In this document: positions 22,637 through 33,826 of the stretch, one piece after another
Numbering within the stretch: the stretch's first letter is position 1
Layout of the letters: each line of letters begins with the position of its first letter
NCBI GenBank assembly: GCA_033063855.1
Contig: CP093829.1
Coordinates: forward strand, 9,558,243 to 9,622,242
Direction: 5' to 3'
DNA: 64,000 nucleotides
Source: Smittia aterrima
Taxonomy: Eukaryota; Arthropoda; Insecta; Diptera; Chironomidae
Program-made: the position numbers and the translations under genes
Notes under the pieces: model-generated
What the model was told of the DNA's origin: nothing
What the model saw: the letters and a program-made list of their open reading frames with translations, nothing else
The model's database searches: none

Positions 22637-24106
22637 ATGGAAGGAAGCTCAGCAATGATGCCAATTAACAAGCAATCGCAGGAAACAAACGCAGAAGTTT
22701 CAAATGAAGAACCTAACGTGAAATTCATCAAATTATCTGAAGTGTCTGCGAATAACTTGGATCCATTGGAATATTTCTCACGTTTTCTCGGAATTCCTGA
22801 GATGATCTTAAAACATTTAAACGGCAAAGACGTGTTAACAGCTTCAGAAGTCACTCCAAGCTATTACAACTTCATTGCGTCGTCGAAAGTTCTCATGCAG
22901 AAAATTAAAGTTGTTTTTGATCGAGATTTAGATCTCAACGGTAAAGATTTGGTTAGCGTTCCAATAGTCGGTGAATTTGATTACAACCTCACAACTTCGT
23001 CGTTAGATCTTATGGAAACTAAATTTAATTTTCGTGATAGAAGTGTAAACCAGTCGGAAGATTTCAATTTGCTGAAGATCAGCTCGAGACTGTATCAGAA
23101 CATTAAAATCAAACGATGGACCGTGAATATTGAAGATGAAATTGGAAATCTAAGAGAAGTCGGCGACTACATGACCGATTCAGAACTGGATTTCTTTTGT
23201 AGTAAGGCCCACGAATGGAAAAATGTTTCACTCGCAAATGTTTATTTTAGAAAGAAACGGGATCTGTGGAGATTGTTATCAGCAATCGAATCATCAGTCG
23301 AAAGCATTTCTGTCTGGGAGAATGGCGTCCTTCCATTTGAAGATCCATCTTCAGAGATTGAATCTTTCGAAGCTTTAAAGTTTCCAAAGTTGAAACAACT
23401 TACAGTTCGTCTTAACGACATGGACAGCTTTGTTGCAAACAGCACTTTTGTTAAAACTTTGGCTAGATTTTTATTAAATTCTGTTTCAATCGAAAAACTT
23501 GATTTAAATGACTATTCTAGTAAAATTGACAAAGATATTTTAACAAAAATGCTTGGAAAGTTCGATAAACTGACAAGTCTCAGACTTCAGTCAGGAATCG
23601 TAAATCAAATATTCGAAGATGAATCTTGGAAAAAGTTTCAATTCAAGCTCAAGAGTTTGTCAATAGTTAAAATCGGTCAGGTTTTACTTGGCACCAACTC
23701 TGAGAACTTCCTTAAGTCACAAAGCGATCATCTCGAAACATTGTGGATCATTGCAAAAGCAGATAACACAGAAACCTTTGACGTGATCATGACAATGCCA
23801 AAGTTGAAGCATCTCTCCCTTTATTATGTGGGTTTTTCCAAGAATGAAGTTTTAAAAAAAATGTCAACCTCAATTACTAAGTTGGCTGTGTATGGAAGTG
23901 TCAGCACTGTCAGTCTAAAAAACTTATTAGGTTCAATGCCAAATGTAATTGACCTGACTCTCACCACAATCGAAAGAAAAAAATTTAAAATGTTGAAATT
24001 AATGAAGAGAAAGTTTGAAAAATTGAGATATTGTGGATTGAAAGGAGTTGACAGAAAGGAAGTGGATGAGATCATGACTGAGAATTACACAAAATCGAAA
24101 TATTAA
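22637..24106 (+). CDS. F-box/LRR-like protein, tandem copy 2
   Basis: A single coding exon of 489 residues, a close paralogue of the gene at 18304. The first 85 residues, with the F-box-like part, and the leader with its UTR intron are almost the same. Differences crowd into the leucine-rich repeats, and six residues net are lost near the C-terminus. The frame is open from start to stop. Matching third positions and the shared leader indicate a recent duplication. It ends in TKSKY, and the codons for this end are also found after TMUB at 17742, without a gene attached. As for copy 1, an SCF substrate adaptor role follows from the fold only; the target is unknown. Confidence 0.75.
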   Translation: MEGSSAMMPINKQSQETNAEVSNEEPNVKFIKLSEVSANNLDPLEYFSRFLGIPEMILKHLNGKDVLTASEVTPSYYNFIASSKVLMQKIKVVFDRDLDLNGKDLVSVPIVGEFDYNLTTSSLDLMETKFNFRDRSVNQSEDFNLLKISSRLYQNIKIKRWTVNIEDEIGNLREVGDYMTDSELDFFCSKAHEWKNVSLANVYFRKKRDLWRLLSAIESSVESISVWENGVLPFEDPSSEIESFEALKFPKLKQLTVRLNDMDSFVANSTFVKTLARFLLNSVSIEKLDLNDYSSKIDKDILTKMLGKFDKLTSLRLQSGIVNQIFEDESWKKFQFKLKSLSIVKIGQVLLGTNSENFLKSQSDHLETLWIIAKADNTETFDVIMTMPKLKHLSLYYVGFSKNEVLKKMSTSITKLAVYGSVSTVSLKNLLGSMPNVIDLTLTTIERKKFKMLKLMKRKFEKLRYCGLKGVDRKEVDEIMTENYTKSKY

Positions 24107-24337
24107 CGACTTGAACTAGATCTAGAAAACTATTTGTTGTTTCTCGTTTACTCTCACAAATGCTGCATCACAGATTGGCAAAGGCTGAACTGAGGTAATT
24201 GATATAGAATAACTGATTGTGATGATTGTGAAAGAAAATAAAGAAGAATTTTATGCTAAGAACGAAATTAAATAAATCGCAGAGACCTTTGAAAAAAAGT
24301 TTTGAAATTTCAGAAAAAAAATCGAACGTTTTTGCAA
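24107..24337. repeat. Third copy of the F-box/LRR 3' flank, upstream of the AAA gene
   Basis: 24129-24313 matches 17769-17955 and in part 19806-19960. It differs by a small insertion (CTAGATCTAG) and loss of AACGATAG. The shared block stops at GAAATTTCAG, 25 bp before the AAA ATPase start, so this repeated DNA supplies the immediate upstream region of that gene. Confidence 0.7.
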
Positions 24338-25375
24338 ATGAATCGTAAACGACGTCAAGATTCTTCGAAAAGACCAAATGAGATGAAGAAAAGCAAAACT
24401 GAATCGTCGAATGCTGAACCATCAACTGAAACTCAAATTCAAGTGAGACCAAGAGCTGCTCCTGTTCAAGACGAGATTGACATGAATTTCGCTCGCGAAG
24501 TCATGAAAGTTGTCATGCCAAAAACTGATTTGAGGTTTGCAAACATCTCGGGACACGATGAAGCTAAACGTGCGTTGACAGAAAACATTGTTCTTCCATC
24601 AATTCGTTCGGATCTTTTTGTTGGACTTCGCAAATCGTCGAAAGGAATTCTTCTCTTTGGCCCTCCTGGAACTGGAAAAACAAGTTTAGCATTGGCAGCA
24701 GCCAATGAAAGCTCAGCAACTTTCTTCAATGTCTCAGCTGCTAATTTGATAAGCAAGCAACGTGGCTACTGCGAGAAAATGATGAAAGCCTTGTTTGATG
24801 TCGCTCGTGTGAAGCAACCGTCAATTATCTTCATTGACGAAGCAGATGCTTTACTTTCCTCAAGATTCAAAGACGGCGAAGAATCGAGAAGATTGAAGAA
24901 TGAATTTCTAACTCAACTCGATGGCAACTCAGATGCGAGATGTTCTAATGTTGTTGTAATCGCAGCTACAAATCGTCCACAAGAGTTTGATGAAGCAGTT
25001 TTAAGTCGATTTCGTTGCAAGATCTTCGTAACTTTACCAGACTTCAACGAAAGAATTTGTATTCTGAAGAATCTTCTTTCGATTCATCCAAATTCGTTAC
25101 GTGACATCGACATTGAGTTCATCGCAAGAATGACTGATGGATATTCAGGACGAGATCTTCGCTTTCTCGCTGAAGATGCTGCAATGGCTTCAATCAAAGA
25201 ACTTTCTGTTGATCAAGCAAAAAAAATTGATGTCAAATGCATTCGTCAAATAACTTTGGGAGACGTTAGCGAATCAATGAAGAACATCAAACGATCAGTA
25301 TCAGCTGAGACACTCAAACAATTTGACGAGTTTATTAATAAGAGCTCTGGTCAGTTCCTAAATTATTATAATTGA
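24338..25375 (+). CDS. Spastin-like AAA ATPase, intronless, without MIT domain
   Basis: One exon, 345 residues from ATG 24338. After a 45-residue basic, disordered start comes a full meiotic-clade AAA module: ISGHDEAKRALTENIVLPSI, Walker A GPPGTGKT (about 108-115), Walker B IIFIDEAD (163-170), sensor ATNRPQEFDEAVLSRF, and a C-terminal helix with MTDGYSGRDL and SESMKNIKRSVS, closest to spastin. Spastin severs microtubules, but it normally has a membrane hairpin and an MIT domain, both absent here. Pore loop 1, normally KYVGEGE in this group, reads KQRGYCE, so the pore aromatic has moved or is lost. The usual Arg pair is a single Arg (LSRF). Together with the lack of introns, this suggests a retrocopied or fast-evolving paralogue. 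Confidence 0.8.
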   Translation: MNRKRRQDSSKRPNEMKKSKTESSNAEPSTETQIQVRPRAAPVQDEIDMNFAREVMKVVMPKTDLRFANISGHDEAKRALTENIVLPSIRSDLFVGLRKSSKGILLFGPPGTGKTSLALAAANESSATFFNVSAANLISKQRGYCEKMMKALFDVARVKQPSIIFIDEADALLSSRFKDGEESRRLKNEFLTQLDGNSDARCSNVVVIAATNRPQEFDEAVLSRFRCKIFVTLPDFNERICILKNLLSIHPNSLRDIDIEFIARMTDGYSGRDLRFLAEDAAMASIKELSVDQAKKIDVKCIRQITLGDVSESMKNIKRSVSAETLKQFDEFINKSSGQFLNYYN

Positions 25376-25824
25376 ATAAAAAATTATTTCTCGCGCTTGC
25401 TGATTTATTTGAAATCAACTTTATCGTGAATTAACTTAATTGTTTTGTTTTTAAAAGTTTATAACTTAATTGTTTTGTTTGACTCGTTGTTCTCAGAATT
25501 TACCAAAAAGTGGTCGCTTTAAATTTTTTTGTTAAATTGAAATTCATTAAATTGCATTTTTATCGGAAGATTATTAATAGCGAACAAATTAACGATTTTA
25601 CATTAATCAGGTTAATTATGCTTAATTTGAAAATAAAAATTCTTGCTAATTTATTCCCGCGAAAAATTTAAATTTTTTAGCAGTTAGCAACTTCTTAGCA
25701 ACTTTTTAGCATCAAATTTTTGAGGGTACACAGCTACAGGGACTCAGCTACTGAAAAAGAAAAACAAAAAAAGAATCATTTTATTTTGAAAACCCAAAAG
25801 AAGTAGACGTGATTATTTGATATA
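25376..25824. other. AT-rich gap before Rat1
   Basis: 449 bp without coding potential. An 18-bp direct repeat, AACTTAATTGTTTTGTTT, occurs at 25433-25450 and 25463-25480. The stretch holds the AAA gene polyadenylation region (AATAAA right after its stop) and the Rat1 promoter; no TATA box stands out. Confidence 0.4.
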
Positions 25825-28800
25825 ATGGGAGTTCCAGCATTCTTCAGATGGTTATCAAGAAAATATCCGAGCGTTATCATCGAATGCGTTGAACGAAAGG
25901 TAAATTTGTTTATTTCTAATCGTGGAAATGCTTGATTAATTGAATCTTTTCAGAATGTTGATGAAACGACAGGACGAAACATTTATGAAGATGCGACGCT
26001 GCCGAATCCAAATGATATTGAGTTTGATAATCTTTATCTGGATATGAACGGCATTATTCATCCTTGCACTCATCCAGAAGATAAACCGCCTCCAAAAAAT
26101 GAAGACGAGATGATGATTGCAATCTTTGATTGTATTGACCGGCTGTTTTCGATTGTTAGGCCTCGGAAGGTTCTCTACATGGCAATCGATGGAGTTGGTA
26201 AGTTATTAACATTTTAAGTGTTTCCAAGTTTGTAATCTTCAATTTTATTTTAGCTCCGCGCGCTAAGATGAACCAACAAAGATCTCGTCGTTTCCGTGCT
26301 TCAAAGGAAGCAGCTGAGAAAGCTCTGGAAGTTTCTCGCATTCGCGAAGAATTAAAAGCGAAAGGAGCGATTCTTCCACCAGAGAAACCAAAGGGAGATC
26401 ACTTTGACTCTAACTGCATTACTCCTGGAACTCCGTTTATGGAGCGACTGAGTCGCTGCCTTCAATATTACGTACACGATCGTTTAAACAACAATCCAGG
26501 ATGGAAGAACGTCAAAGTGATTCTTTCAGATGCAAACGTTCCTGGAGAAGGAGAACATAAAATCATGGATTACATTCGCAAGCAGCGAGCTCAGCCTGAC
26601 CACGATCCAAACACTCAACACGTTTTATGTGGAGCTGACGCAGATTTAATTATGTTAGGCCTTGCAACGCATGAGCCCAACTTCACAATCATTCGAGAAG
26701 AGTTCCTACCGAACAAGCCACGTCCATGCGAAATCTGTTCGCAAATTGGACACGAAATGAAAGACTGCAGTGGCTTGGACGTCGAGTTTCACACACAGCC
26801 TGACATTCAATTCGGAAAGGAAACTCAATTTATTTTCGTGCGACTCAATGTTCTCAAGGAATATTTGTCAAAAGAACTTGACATGCCAAATCTTCCGTTT
26901 CCGTGAGTTCAAAAACTAAATTTCATTTCGTGTTGTTTTCTAATTAAATTTTAATTATTTCAGTTATGAATTTGAACGAGTAATTGACGATTGGGTGTTC
27001 ATGTGCTTCTTCGTTGGTAACGATTTCCTTCCTCATTTGCCAAGTCTTGAGATCCGCGAGAACGCAATCGATCGTCTCATTCAACTTTACAAGAAATGCG
27101 TTTACAAAACCGGAGGCTACTTGACAGATTCTGGAGATGTTGCATTAGAACGTGTCGAGATGATCATGCGAGATTTAGGCCACGTTGAAGATGAAATCTT
27201 CCAGGATCGTCAGAAGAACGAAGAGAGAATGAAGGCAAGAAACAAACGAATGAAACTCGAGAAAGAACGTCAGCAACGACCGAACTTCAACATGATTCAC
27301 AACACACAGTTTGCTCCAACGCCGTTAGGTCGAGGAATTACACCGGCAGCTGTCGTTAATCCCAAGGAAGACATTCTGAGAATCAGCAAAATGGCAATGG
27401 GTTTGCACACAGACGCGAAAGCTTCTGGAAATTCAGCTTTTGAAGCGATGTTGCATCCAGTTTCTTCAGGAAATCAAGATCAAGGTCCTCACGGAGTAAA
27501 ACGCAAGGCAGAGGAACCACTTGGACAACCAGCTCAAGAAGAAGACGATCAGGCTCATGATGAAGTCAGATTGTGGGAGAGTGGCTTCAAGGATCGTTAC
27601 TACGAATCAAAGTTCGATGTAATGCCAGAGAATATTCAGTTCCGTTACTCAGTCGCTCTTCAATACGTTAAAGGGCTTTGCTGGGTCTTACAATATTACT
27701 ATCAAGGCTGTGCCAGCTGGGAATGGTATTTCCCTTACCACTACGCACCCTTCGCTTCTGACTTCACCAACATTAAAGGATTAAGCAAAAAATTCACGAA
27801 GGGAACTCCATTCAAGCCTCTTGAGCAGTTGATGGGAGTCTTCCCCGCTGCGAGTCGTCAACACGTTCCATTGCCGTTTGCAAAGCTTATGCTTGATCCG
27901 AAATCTCCGATCATTGATTTTTATCCTGATGACTTTAACATTGATTTAAATGGAAAGAAGTTTGCATGGCAAGGAGTCGCTTTACTGCCATTCGTAGACG
28001 AACAAAGACTCTTCAAAGCTGTTGCACCGTACAGAAAGGAATTGACGCTTGAAGAAAACAAGCGTAATCAGCTTGGTGATGATCGACTTTATGTTGGCTT
28101 TGGCTCGACTGGTTACAATTTGTTAAAGAAATTTTACGAGACCGAAGATGACAACGAAAAGGAATTTCCAGTATCGATTGATGGAATGCAAGGTCTTGTG
28201 CTGGTGACTGAAGAAAACATTCCTGAGGGCGGGTAAGAGTTGTCTTAAATTCATTTATTTAAAACCAAACTAACATTCGACTTCTTCACAGAACTTTCCC
28301 AACAATCATCTCTGAGCTCCACGATTGCACAGAGAACAAAGTGATTACAGTGAGATATCGCGATCCGAAGTACGCTGAAGGATTTATTTTCCCTGCTCGT
28401 AAATTGGAGAACGCGAGCGAGCCACCAAAGGTTTTGAAGCAAACAATCGATCAAGGCAGACCGAACTACAGACCCGTCATTGGCTTCAATCATAATCGCT
28501 CACAATTCGCAAGTGTTGGAGAAGCTGGACAAAGAACCGTCAACCATTACAATTCAAATAGATATCATGATGGAAATGGTAAGTTTTATTCAAAGCTATT
28601 ACAAATTTAAAAGTTTATTTCCGCCGAGCAATCCTTTCGGAACAACTTTCAATCCTTCCGATAAGAAAGAACAAGAAATTTGTTGCGTCGCCTTGAGTGG
28701 TGCACCCCAAAGTGAAAGTTGACAAAAACGAAAATCTTTTTCAATCAAAGTGCTTTCGGATATTTTCACGACGTTCGTTGACTCGGAATGAAATGACGAG

Positions 28801-31800
28801 AGAATTTGATTATTTAAGTTTAGCTCTTGAACAGTTGAATTGATGTAAGCAAACTTAACAATCAAATCGATGAAGTTTCTTCTTGCTTTCTTGTCTCGCG
28901 GTGTCTTCAACTCTGTCTCGTTGATTCTGTTTCCAAGAACGTCATAAATATCGAAGAGAAAGCCAAGATCATCGCCGTGTGTGGCCATTCCTTTCGACAC
29001 ACGCTTTGATACTAATGGCAATGGCTTGAGAAGTTGTTGTCCACTTGACGCGGAGTCGCCTACGTGATCAAATTGATAGAAAAAAGCTGAAGACGATTTT
29101 CCCCAAAGCTGAGCTGTCATAACTTGCGGAACATTAAAGAAAGCATCAGTCGTTGCTTCAATCAGCTTTGCTAATAATTTTGTGGGATCCATTCCGCTGG
29201 GAATTGTCAGATAATCATTCAGCGTTGGCAAACCTAAACCTTTAACTAATCCACTGACTTGCTTCTGAGGGTTTAGCAAACTATTTAGTTGCAAAGACGA
29301 AGCAGTTGCTTTTAGAAATTCGGTGCCAGATTTGAATATTTTAGCGATCTCGTTCGTATCAATTCCATTCGCGGTTTCATGTTTCGTGTTCCCGATTAAA
29401 AGCGGAATTTTAATTTCCTCTTCTCTCTTTAAACTTTCTTCCGGTTGCTCTGTGATGATGCCGGGTAAGCCACGTTGATCGTCTCTCGATTCTATCCCCG
29501 GCGAGAATGAAACCATTCCAGTCATAGCTTTTATCATTTTACGATCCATCAAGCGTTCAACTTGAATTTGTGAATCTTGTTTCACAATCTCTTCTGGTGA
29601 TTTCTCTCTTAGACATTTTAATAGCTCGATTTCGTTTTCATGCGGGCACTTGTGAGCGTTTGCAATCTCTTCCGTTGATGTGGTAGCATTCTCGTCATGA
29701 GAGTATTGACTTAATGAACTTCCAGACATTGCTACGACTCCGTTTATTGAGCTTCTGCCCATTGGAGATGATGAAAGATACATTGCAGCTGACGCTCCCG
29801 ATCCATGTCCAATAACTTTGATTTGCTTTGGATCTCCACCGAAAAACGAAATGTATTGCTTTACCCATTGCAATGCTGCGTGCATATCAAACATTGCGAC
29901 GTTCCCATCAAACTCTTTCGAGCCATCACCGAGAATTCCAAGAGTTCCCAGTCGATACTGAATTGGAACGAAAATAACTTTTTCTGAAATCAAAGGCTCA
30001 GCTCCGTACTGCGATGCTGAGCCGTAGCGATAACCTCCGCCGTGAATCCACAACAAAACAGGCAGACCTGTCGTTTCGTCAGGCATTTGTGGTGTGAAAA
30101 TGTTAAGAGCTAAGCAATCTTCGTCGCCAATTATTTTCCTCTCATCTGATAAAACATTGAACAGCTTGAAATGTCATGGTCTCTCTCTTCGATTACTCAC
30201 CATAATAAGAAGGTTGTGGACAAGGCGGGGGGTTTCGTCTAGCGTCAACATCGCCAGATAATCGTTTAGGTCGTGGACGAAGAAATCGATTTTCACGAAC
30301 AGGAGGATCAGCATATTTAATTCCACGAAACGCGTAAAGTCCCGTCGTTGGATTGTGAAAGCCTTCGACTCTTGAGAATCTGTTGATGTGATTTACAAAG
30401 ACGACAGGATCGTTAAATGGTGGAACTGCAGCATGTCGACCTCCAACAATGCAAAAACTTGCTGGGAAAAGTTCGAGAATCAAGCTGATCCAGAGAAACG
30501 TCTTTTCTCGCGACATTTTAATGTTTAACTGAATTAAACTTTCTGCGATATCAAAACGGGATGCAAACCGATAAGCAGAGACTTGCAATTATTTTCATTA
30601 TTCAAAATTTCTCTGTCGCATTCAATTTATTCAAAAGAGTTGGCAAACCTCGATTGAATCTTAAAAGCATTTCGATAAACTCAAGAACGTGTTGAACCGA
30701 AGCGTTTGATTCGAATAATTCTGATTGTGGTAATGTCAAACTGAAGATAACGCACATTCGTAGGAAATACTTCTGTTTATGATCAATTTTGACATTCGTT
30801 GTCACTCGGCACCATCGCATATCGCATTGTGTTCCAATTACATGCGTCACTTGCATAGCTCTGGCTGTTAGGGGCGCAAACAATCGTTCTCACTCCATCT
30901 GATGAGCATAATTATTTCTCGATGGAATGTTCGATGTGCGAGTGTGTGTTTGTGAGTCTTTTGGCTTATAAAAATAATTTTAATAAGTTGTTTGCTATTT
31001 TTTTCTCTCCGTCGATGAAAAATTTACAGAGATTTCTCCACGGAACGAGCGACACGTGCCGAAGCAAATGTTTGCATCCTTTCCATTCTCTTTATCTGAT
31101 AAGTTGTTTATTTGATTCAACATAATTGCGATTTTATTTGAGGGATGACGAGGCAGGGCGTGAGACACGAAATGAAATCAGTTTTAATGATCACCATGGA
31201 GAATCAATTAAAAAGTCATTCGGTTTGATGTTTGCTCAGAGGAAGAAGCTTCACTTTGGATTATGGGCGGATTATCTGATGTTCTATCTTTTCCTTTAAA
31301 ACTTGTGTAATGATCCGAGATTAAAGTCTTGTCAACATAAACATCGTCGGCTCCGACTTTCTTTAATCTTCTCCGAACTCAAATTGCGATGACAAATCTT
31401 TTGAGTGGATGATGCAATTAATTTTGCCCCTGGTCTCAGTCCTCTAATTATCCTTGAAAGCGCACCGTTGTGATCTCGTTAATTAAGAATGTCTCTCTGT
31501 TAGCAAAAAGCAGAAATGTCACATCTCCATCATGAAAAGTGAAAGACGCAAGTGAACTGGAATAGAGAAGCATTCATTCTTATTGTTCTCCATTGTTCAG
31601 CATGATGCATTTCGGGTTGCTCGCTCCTCGAAGCAATCGAACACTAGAGCACGTACGGAAAAGATTCTACTCAAGAGAAAAATGGAAATGATGATGAAGC
31701 AACGTAAAGCACTTTGAGTTCGAAAAAGAAAATTTTTTTCGTTTCGATCGGAAACTTTTTAACGAAACGTTCATGATTTGATTCTCGCCATTGAATAAAC

Positions 31801-32660
31801 TCAGATCGATCGGTTGAAACGCGTAATTGCTTCCTGCTTGTAATTCATACACCCTCTCCTCTCTCTCTTGAGCTCTTCGACATCTGGTGAAGGAAGAGAA
31901 ATGGTTTTTGGTTTATATTTTGAGTAATTATCATAAGAGAAGGGAAGCGGACGTATTTTACTTGCAATGATCGCTAATTAATGCATCATTCTTTGAGCAC
32001 AAATCGCAATTCATTCAGATCTAAAACGTTTAAGAACACTTGGCATTGCTCATTTCTCTGCTGCTGGAATTGCTTCGCATATTTCCGAGAAAAAGTAAAA
32101 GGCTTTGCATTTTATGTGGAACTCGATTGCGCTCTTCTAACGTTCAAAGGCTTCCGTTGGCAGCCTAATTATAGAATGCTAAATAACGTTAATTACAACT
32201 CCATTTACAACGTCGAAAGTGGTCCAACATTATTAACATTTTCTTTCTTCTATTTTCAGGTCGAAATGATTCCCAGGGTCAACGCTCAAACTTCCAGCAG
32301 AATCGCCAAGGCTTTGGCGCGCAGATGAACTCATATCGACAAGGAGGACAAATGCGACCAGACAATCAAAGTAGATTCAACAACGCAGCTCCACCAGCAA
32401 ATTACAATCAGCAGCGTAATACTCGTCCTCCCTATCAGCCCCGAGCACAAGGCGGTAATCAATATCAAAACAACAGATCACAAGGACAAGGGAACAGCTC
32501 ATCAGGAGGATATCAACAGTGGAAAGCTCAACGCGGTGGCTTCCAAGGACAACGAGGCGGCAATCAGCAATCAAGTCGTGGCGGTTATCAACGTTATGAT
32601 TCTAACAAATCTTCAGGCCCACCAGACTCGCGCTACGGAGGAAGCTACAGTCGTCAGTAA
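25825..32660 (+). CDS. Rat1: 5'-3' exoribonuclease 2 (Rat1/XRN2)
   Basis: Six exons, 25825-25899, 25954-26197, 26254-26902, 26964-28232, 28292-28578 and 32260-32660, total 974 residues (human XRN2 950). The start [18 protein letters not shown] is the family start. Acidic active-site motifs are present: [32 protein letters not shown] and [14 protein letters not shown] zinc knuckle ([14 protein letters not shown]) marks the XRN2 rather than the XRN1 branch. A basic NLS-like stretch (VKRKAEEP) follows, and the last exon is a Gly/Arg/Gln-rich tail ([11 protein letters not shown]). The enzyme degrades uncapped nuclear RNA and ends RNA polymerase II transcription. The last intron (28579-32259) is 3681 bp, about fifty times the others, and contains an opposite-strand gene. 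Confidence 0.96.
28575..28598 (-). terminator. Probable polyadenylation signal of the nested esterase-like gene
   Basis: On the minus strand AATAAA lies at 28585-28590, eight bases after the stop codon. Cleavage 10-30 bases further would fall at about 28555-28575, that is inside Rat1 exon 5 or at its splice donor (28579). The nested mRNA end is therefore probably antisense to the Rat1 exon. Confidence 0.45.
28599..30516 (-). CDS. Secreted carboxylesterase-like protein lacking the catalytic serine, nested in a Rat1 intron
   Basis: Two exons, 30201-30516 and 28599-30145, give 620 residues. A signal peptide ([17 protein letters not shown]) leads the mature chain. Alpha/beta-hydrolase marks are [24 protein letters not shown], the oxyanion loop [11 protein letters not shown] and the His region [12 protein letters not shown]. 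At the nucleophile elbow the usual GESAG is GHGSG, so the catalytic Ser is Gly, as in neuroligins (GSGAG); esterase activity is not expected. There is no C-terminal membrane helix. This points to a non-enzymatic adhesion or extracellular protein such as the glutactin and neurotactin groups, but the exact group is open. Start choice: ATG 30516 sits just before the signal peptide. The whole gene lies inside the last Rat1 intron, antisense to it. Confidence 0.85.
30517..32259. other. Rest of the large Rat1 intron
   Basis: 1.7 kb upstream of the nested esterase-like gene and before the last Rat1 exon. No further exons are convincing. It should hold the promoter of the nested gene. The intron ends in a good acceptor (ttctattttcag, ending 32259). 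I see no transposon ends or RNA genes. Confidence 0.4.
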
Positions 32661-33738
32661 TCTCTAAACGAACTTTATAAACTCACATTCAAAGAACGGT
32701 TTGAATGATGAGCATGAACTTTTTTTTAGAAAATAATTAAAATAATAATAAAAAAAACGTTGGGACGACAGTTAACGGCGTTTCACTTCTTTGTCCGCGT
32801 CGCATTGTGCAATGAGAAATAAAAATTCTCAAGAGTTTTCAGGCTCATTTGTTTCTCGAGTGGCTCATTAGGAAGCTGACTGACTTTTGTTGGAGATTTT
32901 CGAATAAAAAAAATGTTTTTCTTTCGAATTTTAACGACTTTTGATAAAGATTTTCGTCTTTGGGTCCTGACTTTTGTTAACTAGAGAGAATTGCTTAATC
33001 AAAAATCATTCCATATTGCACGCTGCCGCATATGCCGTCAATTCGCTTTCGCCCTTTGCCTCTCTCTCTCCCTCACTTGCCCATTCATCGTTTTAGCGAG
33101 CAATGAAAAACTGAAGAGACTCTTGAGCCGAGCATAAAATATTTTCCATTCTCTTACATCACGGGTTGCAGTTTTTAATGCTACTTGGAGAGATTTTTTT
33201 TTTATCGTGACGGATAAAACAATAATTCGATGCGCTGGTAAAATAAATAAATTAGTGAAATGGGTTTAAAGTTTGAAAAGCTTTTCATTCCGATGATTGA
33301 ATTTGGTTCTTCTCGTTTTAGATTGCGACTTAAAAATGTTTCACTTCGATTTCACATTATGAAGAAAAACTTCGATTTTATTGAACTCTGAAATAAATAA
33401 ATCGTGAATTGCAATGTTCACGACTCGTGTGTCTCAATGGCAAAGTTCGTCGTCCAAACTGAAAGGAAAAACAAGTTCGTAGTTAATTTTGAACTTAAGC
33501 GTGGTCACAATTTTTTTCGAGACTTTCAAGCTAAAGTTAGCCGTCTCCTGAACTTTTCAAAATGGAAAATTTAATTGCTTTCTGATTAACTTAATCCTTT
33601 CGTATTCGAACGCCTGGATTGATTCAAGTCTGTCACGACATTCCATGCTTATCAACAGAAATTAATTCGGCTCGTGGCAATTTAAATTCGATCACGATAC
33701 TTCGTGGAAATCAACTTTAGGCTCGATGCTCTCTAAAG
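32661..33738. other. Rat1 3' flank and upstream region of the Kunitz gene
   Basis: About 1.1 kb without coding potential. AATAAT and AATAAA-like signals at 32740-32760 and 32818-32825 probably end Rat1 transcripts. Beyond that the DNA is AT-rich and unique as far as I can see. Confidence 0.4.
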
Positions 33739-33775
33739 TATAAAATCAACTGAAATTCGATTTTAAAAATCATTC
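33739..33775 (+). promoter_or_regulatory. TATA box and initiator of the Kunitz-type gene
   Basis: TATAAAA at 33739-33745 is followed by TCATTC at 33770-33775, an insect-type initiator about 31-33 bp downstream, and then a 50-55-base leader to the ATG at 33827. The spacing and order suit a strongly expressed, tissue-specific gene. Confidence 0.6.
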
Positions 33776-33826
33776 GATCAAGTCTTTTCTATCAAGTTTG
33801 AATAGCTTCAATTTAATCGGAATATC

